64,000 nucleotides of DNA from Temperatibacter sp965603205 (GTDB lineage: Bacteria; Pseudomonadota; Alphaproteobacteria; Sphingomonadales; Kordiimonadaceae). A program made the translations under genes and the position numbers. The stretch is taken from positions 1-64,000 of the forward strand of contig CBFDCC010000002.1 in assembly GCA_965603205.1 (NCBI GenBank), read 5' to 3'. Position 1 is the first letter of the stretch, and each line of letters begins with the position of its first letter. The notes under the pieces are model-generated. The model was given only the letters and a program-made list of their open reading frames with translations. It was not told the DNA's origin and searched no databases. Below are positions 15,751-24,929 of the stretch, piece after piece.

Positions 15751-16647
15751 ATGAATGCACGCAGTCTTATTCTTATCGCCTTAGCTGGCGTTGGTGTGAT
15801 TTTGATTTTCATGCTGAGTAATAGCTTCCTCAGCAATGTGCAAAATTCTGCTCCAGTCCAAGTTATTGAGACAAAAATTCTTGTGGCGGCCAGATCTTTG
15901 CCTCGCGGCACAATCCTTAAGGATAAAGATTTGCGCTGGCAGTTATGGCCTAATGAGGCCATGAACAACGCCTATTATTCCACAGGTAAAATGGCTAGTT
16001 TAAATGACAAAGTCGTAAAGATAGAATTACCCGCTGGCAGCCCCGTCACTAAGGGGGCGCTCGTGTCTCAGGGTGAAAAAGGATTTATGGCAGCGATTTT
16101 AACACCTGGCATGCGCGCCGCCTCTATCACCATCAACAAGGTCAGCGGTGTATCTGGATTTATTGTGGTTAATGACCGCGTTGATTTAATTCTAACCCAT
16201 ACCCTAACGGGCGAATCATCTGGTAAAAAACCAATTAAATATCCTCTCAGCGAGACCGTATTACAAAATGTACGCGTACTCAGCATTGATAGCTTGATAG
16301 GCAAAGGATCAAAAGGCGCAACAGCAACACTAGAAGTCACACCTAAAGTGGTTGAAAAACTTGCTCTATTGCCGCGTATGGGCACATTATCACTGGCGCT
16401 ACGCAGCTTGCCTGCTGATGATGGCAAACCATCCGATGATCCTATTGGAGAAACACTGACCCACACATTCGGTGACGAGGTTAGCCGTTTCACACCATCG
16501 CTCTTTAAAAAACAAAACGCTAATGCCAAAAGCATGGCCAAACCTAACGGCGGCATTGTTAACGGTCAAGGTGAAGGCAGCGTACGTATTGATCGTGGTG
16601 CCGCATCAATTATTAAAAAAATTGACGATTCAAAGGGAGATAAATAA
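15751..16647 (+). CDS. cpaB: Flp pilus assembly protein CpaB/RcpC
   Basis: The 298-residue periplasmic protein has one N-terminal membrane anchor (residues 4-24) and a SAF-like domain (VLVAARSLPRGTILKDKDLRWQLWP), with a central core carrying VNDRVDLILTHT. RcpC/CpaB is needed for proper pilus assembly with the secretin. The ribosome binding site is AAGGAG. Its stop codon overlaps the cpaC start by one base. Confidence 0.92.
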   Translation: MNARSLILIALAGVGVILIFMLSNSFLSNVQNSAPVQVIETKILVAARSLPRGTILKDKDLRWQLWPNEAMNNAYYSTGKMASLNDKVVKIELPAGSPVTKGALVSQGEKGFMAAILTPGMRAASITINKVSGVSGFIVVNDRVDLILTHTLTGESSGKKPIKYPLSETVLQNVRVLSIDSLIGKGSKGATATLEVTPKVVEKLALLPRMGTLSLALRSLPADDGKPSDDPIGETLTHTFGDEVSRFTPSLFKKQNANAKSMAKPNGGIVNGQGEGSVRIDRGAASIIKKIDDSKGDK

Positions 16648-18029
16648 TGTTGAAACGCCTCTCCCCAATTGTGCTGATTCTATCAATCGGATTGATGTCA
16701 TGGGTGACACAAGCTGACGACGGGCTAAAGACAACGACTAACCATGTTGTTAACCCGACTGAGAGCAAGCTCGCTATCGAAGTGAACAAAGGCAAGTTGA
16801 TCCGTCTTTCTCGCCCAGCAACAGCCGTATTCATCGCCAATCCAGAAATTGCTGATATTCAGGTGAAATCTCCCAATGTTGTTTATATATTTGGCAAGAC
16901 CCAAGGCGAGACAAGCTTTTACGCGCTTGATAAAGACGACAATACCATCTACAGCAGCGAGATTAGCGTTGAGCGAAACCTGACTTCCTTGCGTAAAAAC
17001 CTGTTAACCATGTTCCCAGACGCTCAAATTACCGCGACTAACATCGGCGACATGATTGTATTGCAAGGCAAGGTCGACGGCCCTAATGATTCAGCAACGG
17101 CCGAGCAGATGGCCGCAGCCCTTGCTGGCACTAAGTCTGTGATGAACAGACTTAGCATTATGCAGCCCACACAAGTGAACCTACGTGTTCGCATCGCCGA
17201 GGTACAGCGCTCAACATTAAAGCAAATCGGCGTAGACTGGTCTGGAATATTCAGCGGTACTAATGCCTCCTTTGGCATAGCTTCTGCCTCTGCTGGTATA
17301 AACACAGCTGGCGCCACATCATTTTTGGGTAATTTAAGCTTCTCCGACCTTGATCTTAACATCTTAATTGATGCACTGGACGTTGAAGGCTTTTTAAATG
17401 TGTTGGCCGAACCTAATCTAACGGCACAGTCTGGTGAAACGGCGAATTTCTTAGCGGGTGGCGAATTCCCTGTGCCTGTACCAGGTAGAGACGGCATTTC
17501 TATCATCTTCAAGGAATTTGGTGTTGGACTAGATTTCACGCCAACTGTTCTAGATAGTGGCAGAATAAGTATGCATGTTGCCCCAGAGGTCAGCAGCTTA
17601 TCTGATGCTGGTGCTATTCGTATTAACGGCATCAGTGTACCATCTATTAGCACGCGTAAGATCAGCACAACGGTGGAGCTAGGTAGTGGTCAATCTTTTG
17701 CTATTGCAGGACTACTCCAAAACGAGACACTGCGGGACGCTGACAAAATACCAGGGCTTGGAGACATTCCAATTCTTGGCGCATTATTCCGCTCTAATAA
17801 ATTCAAAAATAGCGAAACAGAGCTTCTTGTTGTGGTCACGCCTTATCTTGTACGGCCCGTGAATGACAATCAACTCACACTCCCTACTGATGGCTTTATC
17901 GCGCCAAGTGATATGGACCAGTATATGAATCAAAAATCGTGGAAAACAGTGCCCAATAAAAAGAGTGTGAAAACGGAACCTGCCAAGGGTCCATCTCTTA
18001 AAAAGCGTGCTGGTTTCAAAGTGAATTAA
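16647..18029 (+). CDS. cpaC: Tad secretin CpaC/RcpA
   Basis: The 460-residue outer-membrane secretin has a signal peptide ending QADD, a pilus-type N-terminal domain (NKGKLIRLSRPATAVFIANPEIADIQVKSP) and a BON-like stretch. The conserved secretin barrel follows (VNLRVRIAEV, VLAEPNLTAQSGETANFLAGGEFPVPVPG, ISTTVELGSGQSFAIAGLL, PGLGDIPILGALFRS). It forms the pilus exit channel. A basic tail (KKRAGFKVN) ends it. It is translationally coupled to cpaB. Confidence 0.95.
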   Translation: MLKRLSPIVLILSIGLMSWVTQADDGLKTTTNHVVNPTESKLAIEVNKGKLIRLSRPATAVFIANPEIADIQVKSPNVVYIFGKTQGETSFYALDKDDNTIYSSEISVERNLTSLRKNLLTMFPDAQITATNIGDMIVLQGKVDGPNDSATAEQMAAALAGTKSVMNRLSIMQPTQVNLRVRIAEVQRSTLKQIGVDWSGIFSGTNASFGIASASAGINTAGATSFLGNLSFSDLDLNILIDALDVEGFLNVLAEPNLTAQSGETANFLAGGEFPVPVPGRDGISIIFKEFGVGLDFTPTVLDSGRISMHVAPEVSSLSDAGAIRINGISVPSISTRKISTTVELGSGQSFAIAGLLQNETLRDADKIPGLGDIPILGALFRSNKFKNSETELLVVVTPYLVRPVNDNQLTLPTDGFIAPSDMDQYMNQKSWKTVPNKKSVKTEPAKGPSLKKRAGFKVN

Positions 18030-18040
18030 ACAGGAGATAT

Positions 18041-18661
18041 ATGATGATAAATTCTAAAATAAGTCTTTTCCCTGTTTCCCTCACATGTGCGGCCTTATTG
18101 CTCAGCGCTTGTCAAGCAGGTACTGGCTCTGCCCCCCATATGGCAGAGGGTGACACTATTAAACGCGCTGAAGTGACTATGGTGCGCCTCAAACACACTA
18201 TCAAGGCAGAAGACGATCAAACAGATAGCGCCTCGGCTCATACCATTAGTGCTATGCAAGAGTTTCTATTAGACTCTGCTGCAGGATATGCTGACACACT
18301 ACTCTTAGATGCTGGGGACGGTGTATCGGGGAACCGCATTAATGATATCACAGGCAGATTACGCGCTGTAGGTCTAAAGGTTGGCAAAGCAGGCATATAT
18401 GGCACCAAGCCCAGAGACGGTAACATCACGCTATATATTGAGCGTTATCGCGCTGAAGTGCCCCCTTGTAAAAACTGGGCGCAGTCATCACAGAATTCCC
18501 ATAGGCGCAATAGCATGACACCAAATTTTGGATGTTCTAATAATGCAGCACTAGCAGCGATGGTTGCCAATCCTCGGGATTTGGTTGCAGGTCAAACTTC
18601 TGATAAGGGCAATGCGATGATAGCCGTTAAAGCCATTCAAGCCCTTAGCAAGAGCAAGTAG
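18041..18661 (+). CDS. cpaD: Pilus assembly lipoprotein CpaD
   Basis: The 206-residue protein has a lipoprotein signal peptide with lipobox LLSAC (Cys24). The mature part contains CpaD family stretches (VPPCKNW and NFGCSNNAALAAMVANPRDLVAGQ), the latter being the family signature. CpaD is thought to help place the secretin in the outer membrane. Its position between the secretin and CpaE matches the standard Caulobacter order. Confidence 0.93.
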   Translation: MMINSKISLFPVSLTCAALLLSACQAGTGSAPHMAEGDTIKRAEVTMVRLKHTIKAEDDQTDSASAHTISAMQEFLLDSAAGYADTLLLDAGDGVSGNRINDITGRLRAVGLKVGKAGIYGTKPRDGNITLYIERYRAEVPPCKNWAQSSQNSHRRNSMTPNFGCSNNAALAAMVANPRDLVAGQTSDKGNAMIAVKAIQALSKSK

Positions 18662-18674
18662 GTAGGATTTAAAA

Positions 18675-19886
18675 ATGAGCGATGGTCAAACTACAGATAG
18701 CAGAGAAGTTTTTGCAGCCTATCTCTGTGATGAGCGCACAAGAAGCTGCCTAGAGACAGCAACAGGCTCTAGTGGCTTTAATCCTGCGATGATTTTCAAG
18801 GGTGGTATCGCCGCCGCCGCGCGGTCGCTGGGTGCCATGAAATGTCCTAATATTCTTATAGTCGATATATCTGAATCAGCGGAACCAACTACGGATATGG
18901 AGGCACTGGCAGAGGTTTGCGCCGAGGACACAATTGTCATTGCGTTAGGCACAATTAATGATGTCACTCTTTACCGCGCGTTAATGGCTGCTGGGGTTCA
19001 AGACTATCTGGTTAAACCTGTCACAACAGACATGTTTAAAGAGTGCCTTGCTACAGCCCAAGAGATTATGAATGAAGTGGCTGAAGAAGAAACAGGCCCC
19101 CGTATTATCGACACACGCCAAATCGTCTTCATAGGCGCTCGAGGTGGTATTGGAACCAGTACTATTTCAGCCAACATTGCTGCACTGGCTGCTGGCGATA
19201 AGATTAATACCGCCCTATTAGATTTAGATGTCTATTTTGGCACAGCCGCCATGACGTTTGATTTAGAACCGGGACGCGGCCTCGCCGACGCGCTGGAAAA
19301 CCCTACTCGTGTGGACGGGCTATTCCTAGAGCGCGCTGTGGTAAAGCCAAATCCATTATTATCGATTATGGCATCTGAATCGCCCTTCGGCATGATGCCT
19401 ACACCACCAAAAGGCGCTGTCTCACATCTTATCAACACGCTGGGTGAAAATTATGACGCCGTTGTTGTTGATGCACCACGCGGCTTTCTCGCTGATCACA
19501 TCAGTGCTTTAGAGGCCGCAACTGATGTTGTATTAGTGACCGACCTATCACTAGTTTCAGCCCGCGACTGCATCCGCATTCTTGCCCAAGTTAAAAATGT
19601 GGCGCCAGAGGCAGAGATACATATCGTTGCCAATCGCATAGGCCCTGTAGATGAAGTACAACAGCGTGATTTTGAAAATTCAATCGAAGAAAAAATTGAT
19701 TTAATTATCCTTGATGACCGCAAGCCTGTCATCGCTGCCGCCCAGCGTGGTCAGTTAATAACGGATACTGATCCGTCGTCTAAATTATCTATTGGCATTA
19801 AGACATTATTTGCGCGCGTCATGGGTAGTAAGGTTAAAGAAAAAACAAATACATCGTGGTTTGCCAAGCTAATGGCTAAAGGCTAA
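18675..19886 (+). CDS. cpaE: CpaE/TadZ-type pilus localisation ATPase
   Basis: The 403-residue protein has an atypical receiver-like N-terminal domain and a MinD/ParA-like ATPase domain. The deviant Walker A reads GARGGIGTST (about 155-163): the signature Lys of ParA proteins is Arg156 and the usual GKT is GTS, a common feature of TadZ proteins. Later motifs are LLDLDVYFG and VVVDAPRG. CpaE marks the cell pole for pilus assembly. The ribosome binding site is AGGATTT. Confidence 0.92.
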   Translation: MSDGQTTDSREVFAAYLCDERTRSCLETATGSSGFNPAMIFKGGIAAAARSLGAMKCPNILIVDISESAEPTTDMEALAEVCAEDTIVIALGTINDVTLYRALMAAGVQDYLVKPVTTDMFKECLATAQEIMNEVAEEETGPRIIDTRQIVFIGARGGIGTSTISANIAALAAGDKINTALLDLDVYFGTAAMTFDLEPGRGLADALENPTRVDGLFLERAVVKPNPLLSIMASESPFGMMPTPPKGAVSHLINTLGENYDAVVVDAPRGFLADHISALEAATDVVLVTDLSLVSARDCIRILAQVKNVAPEAEIHIVANRIGPVDEVQQRDFENSIEEKIDLIILDDRKPVIAAAQRGQLITDTDPSSKLSIGIKTLFARVMGSKVKEKTNTSWFAKLMAKG

Positions 19887-19894
19887 GGTAAAGT

Positions 19895-21613
19895 ATGAAA
19901 ACAGCAGCATCCTTTGGTAAAAAACGATCAGGACTACGCAAAAGTGGTAGCGGGTTTGGCCGCGCAGCTAGTCGAACTGCGCCTGATACAAACCCAACAG
20001 ATGAAATAGAAGAATCCAATAGGGCTATAGAAGAGGTTATTGTATCTAGCAACCCAGAATCTAATAACGAATCTGGTGGCGACAGTGCTGCTGCACCTCA
20101 AATGTCTTTTACAGACATAGCCCTAGCCCTGCTTGATAAGCTAGTACCAAAAGACATCTTGCGTATGTCATCGCGCCCAGAAATCATCCTTTGCTTGGAG
20201 GAAAATTTAGGTACGTTGATTCAAAAACACGAAGCAGGATTAGGCGATGATGAATATCAAACTCTGCTCGCTACATTAATCACGACCCTTGAGGAAAAAA
20301 ATGGACATCTAGGTCTTGAAGTCGCGTCCAAATCAGAAATAGATGAGCGCAAAAATGCATTATTTAGTGCTAAAGCTACTATTCAGCCCCTATTAATGGA
20401 GCATATTGATCCTTCTGCAGCCGCTGAGCTACCACGTCCTGAACTTGCTGAACAAGTCGGTGAGGTTGTTGGCGAGCTACTCGTGCAAGAAAAGATCAAC
20501 CTCAACTTAAAAGAACAACGCGACCTCGTGTCAATCTTGCTTGATGACATGCTCGGACTTGGCCCATTAGAACCATTACTAGCTGATGAGGATATTTCTG
20601 ACATTATGGTCAATGGACCCAATCAGGTCTACATTGAACGCAAAGGCAAGCTGGTACTCACCGATGTACATTTCCGTGACAATCAACATCTGATGAATAT
20701 TGCCCAGCGTATTGTATCAGCAGTCGGCAGACGTGTTGATGAAAGCTCGCCTATTTGTGACGCCCGTCTGGCTGATGGTAGTCGTGTTAACGCCATTATT
20801 CCACCACTGGCTATTGATGGGGCCTCACTGTCCATTCGAAAATTTAGTGAAGACAAGATTACCCTTGATAAAATGCTAGAGTTTGGCAGTATTTCAGCCC
20901 CGCTTGCAAAGGTATTGAAAATCGCTGGCGCTTGCCGCTTAAACACTCTTATCTCTGGCGGTACGGGATCGGGCAAGACCACTATGCTAAATGCCCTATC
21001 GCGCATGATCGATAAAACTGAACGCGTAGTGACTATTGAGGACGCCGCCGAACTGCAACTTCAACAGCCCCATGTGGTTAGACTGGAAACACGCCCCCCC
21101 AATCTAGAGGGACAAGGTGAGGTAACTATGCGTGACCTTGTTAAAAATGCCCTACGTATGCGCCCAGACCGTATTATCTTGGGTGAGATTCGCGGTGGTG
21201 AAGCTATTGACATGCTACAGGCCATGAATACAGGCCATGATGGATCAATGGGCACCGTGCACGCCAACCGCCCGCGAGAGGCGCTGACCCGTATGGAAAA
21301 TATGGTCAATATGGCGGGCCTGAACTTACCGCAAAAGGCGATACGCGAACAAATTTCCTCCTCTGTTGACCTGATCATTCAGGTCCAACGCATGAGAGAC
21401 GGTGGTCGTCGCACCACATATGTGACAGAGGTCGTGGGTATGGAAGGCGACGTTGTCACCACGCAAGACCTGTTTAAATTTGAATTTACGGGTGAGGATG
21501 AAAGCGGCAAATTAGTTGGTGAATTTAAATCTACTGGTGTTAGGCCGCACTTCCTAACACGCGCTCAGTATTTTGGTCTAGATCGCGCATTAATGGAGGC
21601 TATGAGCAGTTAA
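19895..21613 (+). CDS. cpaF: Pilus assembly ATPase CpaF/TadA
   Basis: The 572-residue secretion ATPase powers pilus extension. After a disordered basic N-terminus (about 75 residues, unusually long) come the GSPII_E N-terminal domain (DDMLGLGPLEPLLADEDISDIMVNG), Walker A ISGGTGSGKTTMLNAL (around 352-367), an Asp box (IEDAAELQL), Walker B RPDRIILGEIRGGEA and the His box GHDGSMGTVHANRPREAL. All catalytic motifs are intact. It ends directly before tadB. Confidence 0.96.
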   Translation: MKTAASFGKKRSGLRKSGSGFGRAASRTAPDTNPTDEIEESNRAIEEVIVSSNPESNNESGGDSAAAPQMSFTDIALALLDKLVPKDILRMSSRPEIILCLEENLGTLIQKHEAGLGDDEYQTLLATLITTLEEKNGHLGLEVASKSEIDERKNALFSAKATIQPLLMEHIDPSAAAELPRPELAEQVGEVVGELLVQEKINLNLKEQRDLVSILLDDMLGLGPLEPLLADEDISDIMVNGPNQVYIERKGKLVLTDVHFRDNQHLMNIAQRIVSAVGRRVDESSPICDARLADGSRVNAIIPPLAIDGASLSIRKFSEDKITLDKMLEFGSISAPLAKVLKIAGACRLNTLISGGTGSGKTTMLNALSRMIDKTERVVTIEDAAELQLQQPHVVRLETRPPNLEGQGEVTMRDLVKNALRMRPDRIILGEIRGGEAIDMLQAMNTGHDGSMGTVHANRPREALTRMENMVNMAGLNLPQKAIREQISSSVDLIIQVQRMRDGGRRTTYVTEVVGMEGDVVTTQDLFKFEFTGEDESGKLVGEFKSTGVRPHFLTRAQYFGLDRALMEAMSS

Positions 21614-22603
21614 ATGGGTACAGGTACAGAAAATATTCTGATATTCGCTGGTGGGCTAGTGCTCATTCTGCTGCTTATTTCTCTAGTCGTGATGATTAAT
21701 GTTTTTGGACACTCACGCCGAGAAGCTAAAAGTCGCCTTGATAAATTAAAATCTCGCTTTGGTACCAAGGCAAAAATCGGCAATGCACAAGTGAAAGCTT
21801 TTAAGCTGCATTCTACTGAAACCGGCCTAGCCAAAACACTTCTACAATTTATTCCGCGACCCGAACTACTGCAAGCACGCCTAGAAAGCGCCGATCTGGA
21901 TATTCCTCTTGGACGCTATGGGGTAATATGCGCAGGACTTAGCATCGGCATTGCTGGCTTTTGCATTGTCACAGGCATGGCCATATCAACGGCTCTTATG
22001 GTAGGCGTCATCGGCGGTGCTGGTTTGCCGCATATGATGGTCTCTCGCATGATTAACAGTCGCGTAACTGCCTTTACAAAACAATTTCCCGAGGCGTTAG
22101 ATCTCATCGTGCGCGGTCTAAAATCTGGATTGCCAGTTAACGAGTGTATTATCAATGTTGGTACGGAAATTTCAGCCCCCACAGGCCCTGAATTCAGACG
22201 AATTGCAGATGAAATGAAACTGGGAAAGCAGTTAGAAACCGCTTTATGGGAAACTGCGGACCGTCTTGATACTGCTGATTTTAAATTCTTTGTTATATCA
22301 CTAGTCGTCCAGCGTGAAACGGGCGGCAACTTAGGTGAAACACTTGGTAACCTAGGCACAATTTTACGCCAGCGACAGGCCATGAAAATGAAGATTAAGG
22401 CTATGTCATCCGAAGCTAAAGCTAGTGCCTGGATCATTGGCTCACTACCATTTATTATGCTTGGGATCATTATGACGATCAACTATGATTACGGGGTCGT
22501 TTTATTCACCCACCCTAAGGCTATTATGGCGGGCCTTGGCGGACTTGTATCTATTTCTATTGGTATCTTCATCATGAATAGCATGATGAATTTCGAGGTG
22601 TAA
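21614..22603 (+). CDS. tadB: Tad inner-membrane platform protein TadB
   Basis: The 329-residue GspF-type membrane protein has an N-terminal helix, two central helices (around 100-145) and two C-terminal helices. The T2SSF domain is recognised by QFPEALDLIVRGLKSGLPVNECI and VQRETGGNLGETLGNLGTILRQR. It pairs with TadC to form the platform on which CpaF acts. It begins right after the cpaF stop without a gap. Confidence 0.94.
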   Translation: MGTGTENILIFAGGLVLILLLISLVVMINVFGHSRREAKSRLDKLKSRFGTKAKIGNAQVKAFKLHSTETGLAKTLLQFIPRPELLQARLESADLDIPLGRYGVICAGLSIGIAGFCIVTGMAISTALMVGVIGGAGLPHMMVSRMINSRVTAFTKQFPEALDLIVRGLKSGLPVNECIINVGTEISAPTGPEFRRIADEMKLGKQLETALWETADRLDTADFKFFVISLVVQRETGGNLGETLGNLGTILRQRQAMKMKIKAMSSEAKASAWIIGSLPFIMLGIIMTINYDYGVVLFTHPKAIMAGLGGLVSISIGIFIMNSMMNFEV

Positions 22604-22605
22604 CT

Positions 22606-23586
22606 ATGACAGCCATTGAAGAAATGCTTGGGATATCCATTACCGACATACTATCCTTTGTGATAGCAGGCACAACGCTCATTGTCGTTATGCTCATATG
22701 GAATAGTGGCATTATTAAAACCCCAATCAATAATAGATTAAAGGCTTTAGACAATCGCCGTGATGCCCTACGCAGCGGCCTTATCACAACAAAACAACGC
22801 AGTAGCACTGTCAAAAAAGTCGACAACTTTGGCTTTATGCGGAAAATAACTGACAAATTAAAATTACTGCAGCACGAGCAAATACAAAAAATCAGTGTGC
22901 AGCTCCAACAAGCTGGTTTCCGCAGCAAAGACGCCATAGTTATCTATCAATTTTCCAGATTAGTATTACCTGCTCTATTTGGTCTTGGTGGTGTCATTGC
23001 TTTCTTTGGCCTGCATATGATGCCTGAATATGAAACATACTATCCTCTAATGAGTATTGGCTTGGTACTGCTAGGTTTTAAGACACCCGACATCTATATC
23101 TATAACACCAAGCAAAAGCGTACAGATGCACTGCGTAAGGGTTTGCCTGATGGCATTGATCTGCTCGTGGTATGCGCCGAAGCTGGACTAACCCTTGATG
23201 CAGCCTTAAACCGTGTAGCCAAGGAACTCGTTAAAGCCACACCTGAACTATCAGAAGAACTTGCATTAACATCAATAGAACTGGGGTTTTTACCAGATCG
23301 CCGTCAAGCACTGATGAATTTGTCAGAAAGGGTGGACTTGCCTGCGCTACGGGGCGTTGTAACCACCCTCGTTCAATCCGAAAAATACGGTACACCGCTC
23401 GCTGCTAGTCTACGTGTATTATCGGCTGAATTTAGAAATGAACGCCTTCTGCAAGCAGAAGAAAAAGCAGCCAAATTACCCGCTACAATGACTGTGCCGC
23501 TCATCCTATTTATATTACCAGCACTGTTCGTAGTATTGCTTGGCCCTGCGGCCTGCAAGCTTACTGATGGGTTCATTGGAAAATAA
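22606..23586 (+). CDS. tadC: Tad inner-membrane platform protein TadC
   Basis: The 326-residue protein is the second T2SSF-domain partner. It has an N-terminal helix, a central pair of helices (about 116-165) and a C-terminal helix, with the motif ALRKGLPDGIDLLVVCAEAGLTLDAALNRVA and LVQSEKYGTPLAASLRVLSAEFRNERLLQAEEKAAKLPATM. It is the last gene of the plus-strand tad unit, 2 nt after tadB. No tadD-like TPR gene follows. Confidence 0.94.
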   Translation: MTAIEEMLGISITDILSFVIAGTTLIVVMLIWNSGIIKTPINNRLKALDNRRDALRSGLITTKQRSSTVKKVDNFGFMRKITDKLKLLQHEQIQKISVQLQQAGFRSKDAIVIYQFSRLVLPALFGLGGVIAFFGLHMMPEYETYYPLMSIGLVLLGFKTPDIYIYNTKQKRTDALRKGLPDGIDLLVVCAEAGLTLDAALNRVAKELVKATPELSEELALTSIELGFLPDRRQALMNLSERVDLPALRGVVTTLVQSEKYGTPLAASLRVLSAEFRNERLLQAEEKAAKLPATMTVPLILFILPALFVVLLGPAACKLTDGFIGK

Positions 23587-23714
23587 ATCATAGTTAATAA
23601 GTCGTTAATTTAGAATAAAAAGAAAGATTTTCCATTAGTTTGGGTAATTTTCCCTATTAAATTAGATTAAATGCACAGAGAACCATTGACCTAGGCAGCA
23701 ATAAATGCTTTTTT

Positions 23715-23826
23715 AGTAGGTGAGCTGCGCGATTCGACGTTGCGCGCTCATAGACGGTTGCTTAGGCGACCGATCTATCCTCGCTGTCGTGACTCGGGCC
23801 GGGTATTTACCCGGCCACTTTTTTGT
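23715..23826 (+). ncRNA. Candidate structured small RNA ending in a strong terminator
   Basis: Downstream of tadC a GC-rich island stands out in AT-rich surroundings. It can form three hairpins in a row: GCGCG with CGCGC (about 23726-23747), GGTTGC-TTAG-GCGACC (about 23755-23770) and the terminator stem (23797-23816). A TTGACC lies about 40 nt upstream, but a -10 box is weak. It could be an independent sRNA or only the structured 3' end of the tad mRNA. I do not recognise an RNA family. Confidence 0.4.
23797..23824 (+). terminator. Strong rho-independent terminator downstream of the tad operon
   Basis: GGCCGGGT (23797-23804) pairs perfectly with ACCCGGCC (23809-23816) around a 4-nt loop, followed by AC and six T residues. 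Confidence 0.9.
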
Positions 23827-23940
23827 CCAAAGACCAAGCATCCTATCAAGTGATCTATTTTGCTATCGATCTTGCAATATATCCTTTTGATGATATATCT
23901 ATAAATATGCTTTAGATGAATATATTAATCGGATTAAACG

Positions 23941-24831
23941 ATGAATTACCCCCCTACATTTAAACAATTAAAATATCTTGCAGCGCTCAGTAAACATCTT
24001 CATTTTGGCAAAGCTGCTGAAGCTTGCGCTGTATCACAGTCCACACTCAGCGCAGGCATTCAAGAATTAGAGGCCTTATTAGGCGTGCAATTAGTAGAAC
24101 GCACTAAACGCAGCGTAAAATTCACGCCCCTAGGGAATGACATTGTTGGCCGCGCCACAGAAATATTAAATGCTGTAACCGACTTGACTAATATTGCGGC
24201 CAGAACAAAAGCGCCACTATCTGGCCCCATGCGCATGGGGATTATACCAACCATTGCACCTTTCCTATTGCCCAAGATTATGCCAGCACTGCGTACAGCT
24301 TTTCCTGATCTTGAACTTTCCTTAATAGAGGCTAAATCAGGTGAGTTATGCGCTATGCTTAAAAGTGGTGATCTGGATATATTATTATATGCCCTACCTT
24401 ATAGCTGTGCAGCTGTGTGCGAGATGCCGCTCTTCAATGATGATTTTGTCGCCATCTATCCAAGTGATACAAATGTTAAGGCGCCTATAACACCCAAAGA
24501 CCTAGAAGGTGAAACCATTCTCCTGCTAGAGGAGGGACACTGTCTACGTGATCACGCGCTTTCAGCATGCCGCCTACCCACGGGCCAAATCGGTAAGGCA
24601 TTAGCTGGAACGAGCCTGCATACCATCGCTCAGATGGTTGCCAGTGGTTTTGGCATGTCCTTACTGCCCTCTATGGCTATTGAAAGTGGCATAACGGCTC
24701 ATACAGACATAAAGATGATCCCGTTTAAGGCCCCAGCCCCTCATCGTCAAATAGGGCTCGTATGGCGCGAGAGCGACCCTCGCGCAAAAGACTTTACTAA
24801 AATTGGTGATGTGATTAAAAGCCGCGTGTAA
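23941..24831 (+). CDS. oxyR: Hydrogen peroxide-sensing regulator OxyR
   Basis: This LysR-type regulator of 296 residues has an N-terminal winged helix (FGKAAEACAVSQSTLSAGIQELEALLG) and a sensor domain. Two cysteines spaced as in OxyR are present, C201 and C210 in LLEEGHCLRDHALSAC, corresponding to C199 and C208 of the E. coli protein, which form a disulfide with H2O2. This makes OxyR far more likely than a generic LysR protein. No catalase or peroxiredoxin gene is adjacent, so it acts on distant targets. The AT-rich upstream region with partial palindromes (GATATATC near 23893) could hold an autoregulatory site. Confidence 0.92.
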   Translation: MNYPPTFKQLKYLAALSKHLHFGKAAEACAVSQSTLSAGIQELEALLGVQLVERTKRSVKFTPLGNDIVGRATEILNAVTDLTNIAARTKAPLSGPMRMGIIPTIAPFLLPKIMPALRTAFPDLELSLIEAKSGELCAMLKSGDLDILLYALPYSCAAVCEMPLFNDDFVAIYPSDTNVKAPITPKDLEGETILLLEEGHCLRDHALSACRLPTGQIGKALAGTSLHTIAQMVASGFGMSLLPSMAIESGITAHTDIKMIPFKAPAPHRQIGLVWRESDPRAKDFTKIGDVIKSRV

Positions 24832-24929
24832 AGGCGCAAGGGATTATGTAGAACTAATCCTTGTTGATGGTAGAACCATTTTAAATAAAACCACTATCGG
24901 GGAATTGGAAAACCAACTAACCCCCAATT

